From NCBI GenBank assembly GCA_032718475.1, contig JAUCBJ010000472.1, positions 1-64,000 on the forward strand: a stretch of 64,000 bases of DNA. Direction: 5' to 3'. Origin of the DNA: Nemertoderma westbladi. Taxonomy: Eukaryota; Xenacoelomorpha; Nemertodermatida; Nemertodermatidae. Every line of letters starts with the position of its first letter. The first letter of the stretch is position 1. The notes under the pieces are model-generated. The model worked only from the letters and a program-made list of their open reading frames with translations. It was not told where the DNA came from and searched no databases. A program made the position numbers and the translations under genes. Below, piece after piece: positions 56,817-64,000 of the stretch.

Positions 56817-56951
56817 GAGTGACAGAAATAGTTTGTAAATGGCCTGACGACGGCCCAACTGTTTATCCTTTTCAGTACCACGTTCATTCTCATTCTACCG
56901 GAGTAGCGATCTCGGGGTACATCGTTAGAAATGGTATTTGGAATGAAATTG
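56817..56951 (+). CDS. phm: PHM exon 5 (CuB histidines)
   Basis: From the acceptor ATTTCCAG (56816) the frame reads TEIVCKWPDDGPTVYPFQYH, then VHSHSTGVAISGYIVRNGIW. YHVHSHSTG corresponds to YRVHTHHLG of PAM, whose HxH binds CuB. The Arg before the first VH in PAM (R240 of rat PHM, which contacts the substrate carboxylate) is His here. It ends in phase 1 at GAAATTG|GTGAGT. Confidence 0.9.
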
Positions 56952-57041
56952 GTGAGTTTGTAGTTAATCGTGCAAAACGACCGCAAGCACCAAATGTGTG
57001 TTTAGTTGTTTAAAAACCTAATTTAATTTAATTTAAACATT

Positions 57042-57330
57042 AAGGGGAAAGAGCAGGTTACAGTGGCGGTGCTGTTTAAGGGTCAGGCCACACATTAGCT
57101 CTCAACTTTCAACTTTAATATAAATAAGTTTATGTATGTGTGAAGGTTCCCATAGGCTACAAATGTGTTCAATCTTTAAGTTGAAAGCTGATGTGTGACC
57201 TGGGCCTAACCAAAACAACATGCGACCAATTTGCGCTGGAGATGACTTTTATCATTGTGGTTAATGTGCGCCACTATGTGCCGCACTATGTGCACCACAA
57301 TGTGAGCCACAATCGCACAAAGTATGCCAC
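57042..57330. repeat. dispersed repeat and inverted repeat in PHM intron 5
   Basis: AGAGCAGGTTACAGTGGCGG belongs to the dispersed family of 39.5, 45.6 and 52.5 kb. It is followed by an imperfect inverted pair: GGTCAGGCCACACATTAGCT...CTTTCAACTTTA (57080-57117) and TAAGTTGAAAGCTGATGTGTGACCTGGGCC (57177-57207). Then come short CCACTATGTGC repeats (57270-57325). Confidence 0.65.
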
Positions 57331-57577
57331 TATCTGAAGTTTGCAGGTAATATGAACCACGCTGCCATCATAACTAAAAGTACAGGATATTTTTTGATGG
57401 GTTCCGGTAAGTCGAAAAATTTAATGATTATTTAAAGAAAGTAAATGTATAAAGGTGACATTAAATGAAAGTAAAGTCATGCAATTTGATATATTCAACA
57501 AAATGTGCCTTGCTAAAAAAATCTTTGAAGCCCTTAGATTCTGTACGATGTTTGAATTAAATGTTAACCAATTTCAG

Positions 57578-57707
57578 GGAAGAAAAGCCCAAAATTGCCG
57601 CAAAGATTTTATCCGACCACAACTAAAGGACTTTCTATTAGACCAGGAGATTACATCGCGGGGAGGTGTACCTACTACAACAACCGGAATGAACGAGTAG
57701 TAAATGG
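57578..57707 (+). CDS. phm: PHM exon 6, overlapping the start of the 49-bp array
   Basis: The acceptor CCAATTTCAG ends at 57577. The frame reads KKSPKLPQRFYPTTTKGLSI, then RPGDYIAGRCTYYNNRNERV and VN, aligning with RQSPQLPQAFYPV..., FGDLLAARCVF and the ATHIGG region of PAM. It ends in phase 2 at AATGG|GTAGGT. The final exon with the Met ligand of CuB (in the DEMCNLYIMYY region of PAM) is not in the window, so it must lie beyond the array. Six exons give about 287 residues of a core that is normally about 350. No evidence here on whether a lyase (PAL) domain is fused. The last 46 bases of this exon are the first repeat unit. Confidence 0.85.
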
Positions 57708-60700
57708 GTAGGTGTACCAACTACACCAACCAGAATGAACGAGTAGTGAATGGGTAGGTGTACCAACTACAACAACCGGAATGAACGAGTAGTGAATGGG
57801 TAGGTGTACCAACTACAATAACCGGAATGAACGAGTAGTGAATGGGTAGGTGTACCAACTACAATAACCGGAATAAACGAGTAGTGAATGGGTAGGTGTA
57901 CCAACTACAATAACAACTGGAATAAACGAGTAGTAAATGGGTAGGTGTACCAACTACAATAACAACTGGAATAAACGAGTAGTGAATGGGTAGGTGTACC
58001 AACTACAATAACAACTGGAATAAACGAGTAGTAAATGGGTAGGTGTACCAACTACAATAACAACTGGAATAAACGAGTAGTAAATGGGTAGGTGTACCAA
58101 CTACAATAACAACTGGAATAAACGAGTAGTAAATGGGTAGGTGTACCAACTACAATAACAACTGGAATAAACGAGTAGTAAATGGGTAGGTGTACCAACT
58201 ACAATAACAACTGGAATAAACGAGTAGTAAATGGGTAGGTGTACCAACTACAATAACAACTGGAATGGACGAGTAGTGAATGGGTAGGTGTACCAACTAC
58301 AATAACAACTGGAATGAACGAGTAGTGAATGGGTAGGTGTACCAACTACAATAACAACTGGAATAAACGAGTAGTAAATGGGTAGGTGTACCAACTACAA
58401 TAACAACTGGAATGGACGAGTAGTGAATGGGTAGGTGTACCAACTACAATAACAACTGGAATAAACGAGTAGTAAATGGGTAGGTGTACCAACTACAATA
58501 ACAACTGGAATGGACGAGTAGTGAATGGGTAGGTGTACCAACTACAATAAAAACTGGAATGAACGAGTAGTGAATGGGTAGGTGTACCAACTACAATAAC
58601 AACTGGAATAAACGAGTAGTGAATGGGTAGATCTACCAACTACAATAACAACTGGAATAAACGAATAGTGAATGGGTAGGTGTACCAACTACAATAACAA
58701 CTGGAATGGACGAGTAGTGAATGGGTAGGTGTACCAACTACAATAACAACTGGAATAAACGAGTAGTGAATGGGTAGGTGTACCAACTACAATAACAACT
58801 GGAATAAACGAGTAGTGAATGGGTAGGTGTACCAACTACAATAACAACTGGAATAAACTAGTAGTGAATGGGTAGGTGTACCAACTACAATAACAACTGG
58901 AATAAACGAGTAGTGAATGGGTAGGTGTACCAACTACAATAACAACTGGAATAAACGAGTAGTGAATGGGTAGGTGTACCAACTACAATAACAACTGGAA
59001 TAAACGAGTAGTGAATGGGTAGGTGTACCAACTACAATAACAACTGGAATAAACGAGTAGTGAATGGGTAGGTGTACCAACTACAATAACAACTGGAATA
59101 AACGAGTAGTGAATGGGTAGGTGTACCAACTACAATAACAACTGGAATAAACGAGTAGTGAATGGGTAGGTGTACCAACTACAATAACAACTGGAATAAA
59201 CGAGTAGTGAATGGGTAGGTGTACCAACTACAATAACAACTGGAATAAACGAGTAGTGAATGGGTAGGTGTACCAACTACAATAACAACTGGAATAAACG
59301 AGTAGTGAATGGGTAGGTGTACCAACTACAATAACAACTGGAATAAACGAGTAGTGAATGGGTAGGTGTACCAACTACAATAACAACTGGAATAAACGAG
59401 TAGTGAATGGGTAGGTGTACCAACTACAATAACAACTGGAATAAACGAGTAGTGAATGGGTAGGTGTACCAACTACAATAACAACTGGAATAAACGAGTA
59501 GTGAATGGGTAGGTGTACCAACTACAATAACAACTGGAATAAACGAGTAGTGAATGGGTAGGTGTACCAACTACAATAACAACTGGAATAAACGAGTAGT
59601 GAATGGGTAGGTGTACCAACTACAATAACAACTGGAATAAACGAGTAGTGAATGGGTAGGTGTACCAACTACAATAACAACTGGAATAAACGAGTAGTGA
59701 ATGGGTAGGTGTACCAACTACAATAACAACTGGAATAAACGAGTAGTGAATGGGTAGGTGTACCAACTACAATAACAACTGGAATAAACGAGTAGTGAAT
59801 GGGTAGGTGTACCAACTACAATAACAACTGGAATAAACGAGTAGTGAATGGGTAGGTGTACCAACTACAATAACAACTGGAATAAACGAGTAGTGAATGG
59901 GTAGGTGTACCAACTACAATAACAACTGGAATAAACGAGTAGTGAATGGGTAGGTGTACCAACTACAATAACAACTGGAATAAACGAGTAGTGAATGGGT
60001 AGGTGTACCAACTACAATAACAACTGGAATAAACGAGTAGTGAATGGGTAGGTGTACCAACTACAATAACAACTGGAATAAACGAGTAGTGAATGGGTAG
60101 GTGTACCAACTACAATAACAACTGGAATAAACGAGTAGTGAATGGGTAGGTGTACCAACTACAATAACAACTGGAATAAACGAGTAGTGAATGGGTAGGT
60201 GTACCAACTACAATAACAACTGGAATAAACGAGTAGTGAATGGGTAGGTGTACCAACTACAATAACAACTGGAATAAACGAGTAGTGAATGGGTAGGTGT
60301 ACCAACTACAATAACAACTGGAATAAACGAGTAGTGAATGGGTAGGTGTACCAACTACAATAACAACTGGAATGAACGAGTAGTGAATGGGTAGGTGTAC
60401 CAACTACAATAACAACTGGAATAAACGAGTAGTAAATGGGTAGGTGTACCAACTACAATAACAACTGGAATAAACGAGTAGTGAATGGGTAGGTGTACCA
60501 ACTACAATAACAACTGGAATAAACGAGTAGTGAATGGGTAGGTGTACCAACTACAATAACAACTGGAATGAACGAGTAGTGAATGGGTAGATGTACCAAC
60601 TACAATAACAACTGGAATAAACGAGTAGTGAATGGGTAGATCTACAGAATTACAATAACAAAGGGAATAAACGAGTAGTGAATGGGTAGGTGTACAGAAT

Positions 60701-63700
60701 TACAATAACAAAGGGAATAAACGAGTAGTGAATGGGTAGGTGTACCAACTACAATAACAACTGGAATAAACGAGTAGTGAATGGGTAGGTGTACCAACTA
60801 CAATAACAACTGGAATAAACGAGTAGTGAATGGGTAGGTGTACCAACTACAATAACAACTGGAATAAACGAGTAGTGAATGGGTAGGTGTACCAACTACA
60901 ATAACAACTGGAATAAACGAGTAGTGAATGGGTAGATCTACAGAATTACAATAACAACTGGAATAAACGAGTAGTGAATGGGTAGGTGTACCAACTACAA
61001 TAACAAAGGGAATAAACGAGTAGTGAATGGGTAGGTGTACCAACTACAATAACAACTGGAATAAACGAGTAGTGAATGGGTAGGTGTACCAACTACAATA
61101 ACAACTGGAATAAACGAGTAGTGAATGGGTAGGTGTACCAACTACAATAACAACTGGAATAAACGAGTAGTGAATGGGTAGGTGTACCAACTACAATAAC
61201 AACTGGAATGAACGAGTAGTGAATGGGTAGGTGTACCAACTACAATAACAACTGGAATAAACGAGTAGTAAATGGGTAGGTGTACCAACTACAATAACAA
61301 CTGGAATAAACGAGTAGTGAATGGGTAGGTGTACCAACTACAATAACAACTGGAATAAACGAGTAGTGAATGGGTAGGTGTACCAACTACAATAACAACT
61401 GGAATAAACGAGTAGTGAATGGGTAGGTGTACCAACTACAATAACAACTGGAATAAACGAGTAGTGAATGGGTAGGTGTACCAACTACAATAACAACTGG
61501 AATAAACGAGTAGTGAATGGGTAGGTGTACCAACTACAATAACAACTGGAATGAACGAGTAGTGAATGGGTAGATGTACCAACTACAATAACAACTGGAA
61601 TAAACGAGTAGTGAATGGGTAGATCTACAGAATTACAATAACAAAGGGAATAAACGAGTAGTGAATGGGTAGGTGTACAGAATTACAATAACAAAGGGAA
61701 TAAACGAGTAGTGAATGGGTAGGTGTACCAACTACAATAACAAAGGGAATAAACGAGTAGTGAATGGGTAGGTGTACCAACTACAATAACAACTGGAATA
61801 AACGAGTAGTAAATGGGTAGGTGTACCAACTACAATAACAACTGGAATAAACGAGTAGTGAATGGGTAGGTGTACCAACTACAATAACAACTGGAATAAA
61901 CGAGTAGTAAATGGGTAGGTGTACCAACTACAATAACAACTGGAATAAACGAGTAGTGAATGGGTAGGTGTACCAACTACAATAACAACTGGAATAAACG
62001 AGTAGTAAATGGGTAGGTGTACCAACTACAATAACAACTGGAATAAACGAGTAGTGAATGGGTAGGTGTACCAACTACAATAACAACTGGAATAAACGAG
62101 TAGTGAATGGGTAGGTGTACCAACTACAATAACAACTGGAATAAACGAGTAGTGAATGGGTAGGTGTACCAACTACAATAACAACTGGAATAAACGAGTA
62201 GTGAATGGGTAGGTGTACCAACTACAATAACAACTGGAATAAACGAGTAGTAAATGGGTAGATCTACAGAATTACAATAACAAAGGGAATAAACGAGTAG
62301 TGAATGGGTAGGTGTACCAACTACAATAACAACTGGAATAAACGAGTAGTGAATGGGTAGGTGTACCACCTACAATAACAACTGGAATAAACGAGTAGTA
62401 AATGGGTAGGTGTACCAACTACAATAACAACTGGAATAAACGAGTAGTGAATGGGTAGGTGTACCAACTACAATAACAACTGGAATAAACGAGTAGTGAA
62501 TGGGTAGGTGTACCAACTACAATAACAACTGGAATAAACGAGTAGTAAATGGGTAGGTGTACCAACTACAATAACAACTGGAATAAACGAGTAGTGAATG
62601 GGTAGGTGTACCAACTACAATAACAACTGGAATAAACGAGTAGTAAATGGGTAGGTGTACCAACTACAATAACAACTGGAATAAACGAGTAGTGAATGGG
62701 TAGGTGTACCAACTACAATAACAACTGGAATAAACGAGTAGTAAATGGGTAGATCTACAGAATTACAATAACAAAGGGAATAAACGAGTAGTGAATGGGT
62801 AGGTGTACCAACTACAATAACAACTGGAATAAACGAGTAGTAAATGGGTAGGTGTACCAACTACAATAACAACTGGAATAAACGAGTAGTGAATGGGTAG
62901 GTGTACCAACTACAATAACAACTGGAATAAACGAGTAGTGAATGGGTAGGTGTACCAACTACAATAACAACTGGAATAAACGAGTAGTGAATGGGTAGGT
63001 GTACCAACTACAATAACAACTGGAATAAACGAGTAGTGAATGGGTAGGTGTACCAACTACAATAACAACTGGAATAAACGAGTAGTAAATGGGTAGATCT
63101 ACAGAATTACAATAACAAAGGGAATAAACGAGTAGTGAATGGGTAGGTGTACCAACTACAATAACAACTGGAATAAACGAGTAGTAAATGGGTAGGTGTA
63201 CCAACTACAATAACAACTGGAATAAACGAGTAGTGAATGGGTAGGTGTACCAACTACAATAACAACTGGAATAAACGAGTAGTGAATGGGTAGGTGTACC
63301 AACTACAATAACAACTGGAATGAACGAGTAGTGAATGGGTAGGTGTACCAACTACAATAACAACTGGAATAAACGAGTAATGAATGGGTAGATCTACAGA
63401 ATTACAATAACAAAGGGAATAAACGAGTAGTGAATGGGTAGGTGTACCAACTACAATAACAACTGGAATGAACGAGTAGTGAATGGGTAGGTGTACCAAC
63501 TACAATAACAACTGGAATAAACGAGTAGTAAATGGGTAGATCTACAGAATTACAATAACAACTGGAATAAACGAGTAGTGAATGGGTAGGTGTACCAACT
63601 ACAATAACAACTGGAATAAACGAGTAGTGAATGGGTAGGTGTACCAACTACAATAACAACTGGAATAAACGAGTAGTGAATGGGTAGGTGTACCAACTAC

Positions 63701-64000
63701 AATAACAACTGGAATAAACGAGTAGTAAATGGGTAGATCTACAGAATTACAATAACAAAGGGAATAAACGAGTAGTGAATGGGTAGGTGTACCAACTACA
63801 ATAACAACTGGAATAAACGAGTAGTGAATGGGTAGGTGTACAGAATTACAATAACAACTGGAATAAACGAGTAGTAAATGGGTAGATCTACAGAATTATA
63901 ATAACAACTGGAATAAACGAGTAGTGAATGGGTAGGTGTACCAACTACAATAACAAAGGGAATAAACGAGTAGTGAATGGGTAGGTGTACCAACTACAAT
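57663..64000. repeat. 49-bp tandem array (about 128 copies) derived from the PHM exon 6 end
   Basis: The consensus unit is GGTGTACCAACTACAATAAC-AACTGGAATAAACGAGTAGT-GAATGGGTA (49 bp). The first units are 46 bp and match the exon (ACAACAACCGGAATGAACG); from about 57905 a 3-bp gain (ACAATAACAACTGG) makes them 49 bp. A 50-bp variant (GATCTACAGAATTACAATAACAAAGGG) is dispersed from about 60640 onward. Each unit ends in AATGG|GTAGGTG, the exon 6 donor. The array runs off the window's right edge. Confidence 0.97.

Noticed and set aside
60798-63993. Repeated 81-codon minus-strand frames in the 49-bp array
   Set aside because: They exist only because three 49-bp units plus one extra base stay open. 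The sense strand is explained by PHM exon 6 and its donor.

Overview
This 64 kb window comes from a metazoan genome, most likely an invertebrate. The support is GT-AG introns, a SMURF-type HECT ubiquitin ligase, a copper peptidylglycine hydroxylase (PHM) with a signal peptide, and many degraded eukaryotic transposons (BEL/Pao, several LINEs, a CENP-B/pogo-type DDE transposon, TTAA-flanked MITEs). The base composition is AT-rich with scattered long G or C runs. I cannot name the species, and nothing here is bacterial.

Layout, left to right. 0.3-1.7 kb, minus strand: a GC-rich exon holding the N-terminal two thirds of a SMURF ligase. 2.2-2.7 kb: LINE remnants. 4.0-8.3 kb: a decayed non-LTR element joining a C48 (Ulp1-like) protease, a reverse transcriptase and a restriction-like endonuclease. 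8.6-13.3 kb: nested transposons, with one LINE on the minus strand and a BEL/Pao gag-protease region interrupted by a second LINE copy (11-bp target duplication) and by a solo LTR (5-bp duplication). 13.3-17.0 kb: a dense run of broken plus-strand ORFs that I cannot assign, the best candidate here for something undescribed. 17.2-18.8 kb: a TTAA-flanked element. 20.5-23.4 kb: a second BEL/Pao remnant in the opposite orientation. 24.6-26.8 kb: a DUF7869-like transposase pseudogene. 27-29 kb: repeats and one possible SLC7-like exon.

30.6-31.9 kb holds an intact intronless MFS transporter (minus). LINE and DDE remnants follow up to 40.7 kb. From 40.7 kb the sequence is dominated by tandem arrays (57-, 25-, 28-, 48- and 49-bp units) placed in or beside small host genes: a membrane protein whose last two exons are at 42.4 and 43.4 kb, and a two-exon gene at 45.3-46.2 kb. 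At 53.2-57.7 kb six exons of a PHM gene can be assembled with matching splice phases and most copper ligands.

The most striking observation is that the roughly 6.3 kb, 49-bp array filling the right end is an expansion of the 3' end of PHM exon 6 together with its 5' splice site, so each unit carries a donor-like sequence. A 25-bp array at 42.5 kb starts in the same way at the donor of another coding exon, and a short repeat at 43.5 kb copies the last codons and stop codon of that gene. This suggests that repeats grow from exon ends in this genome.
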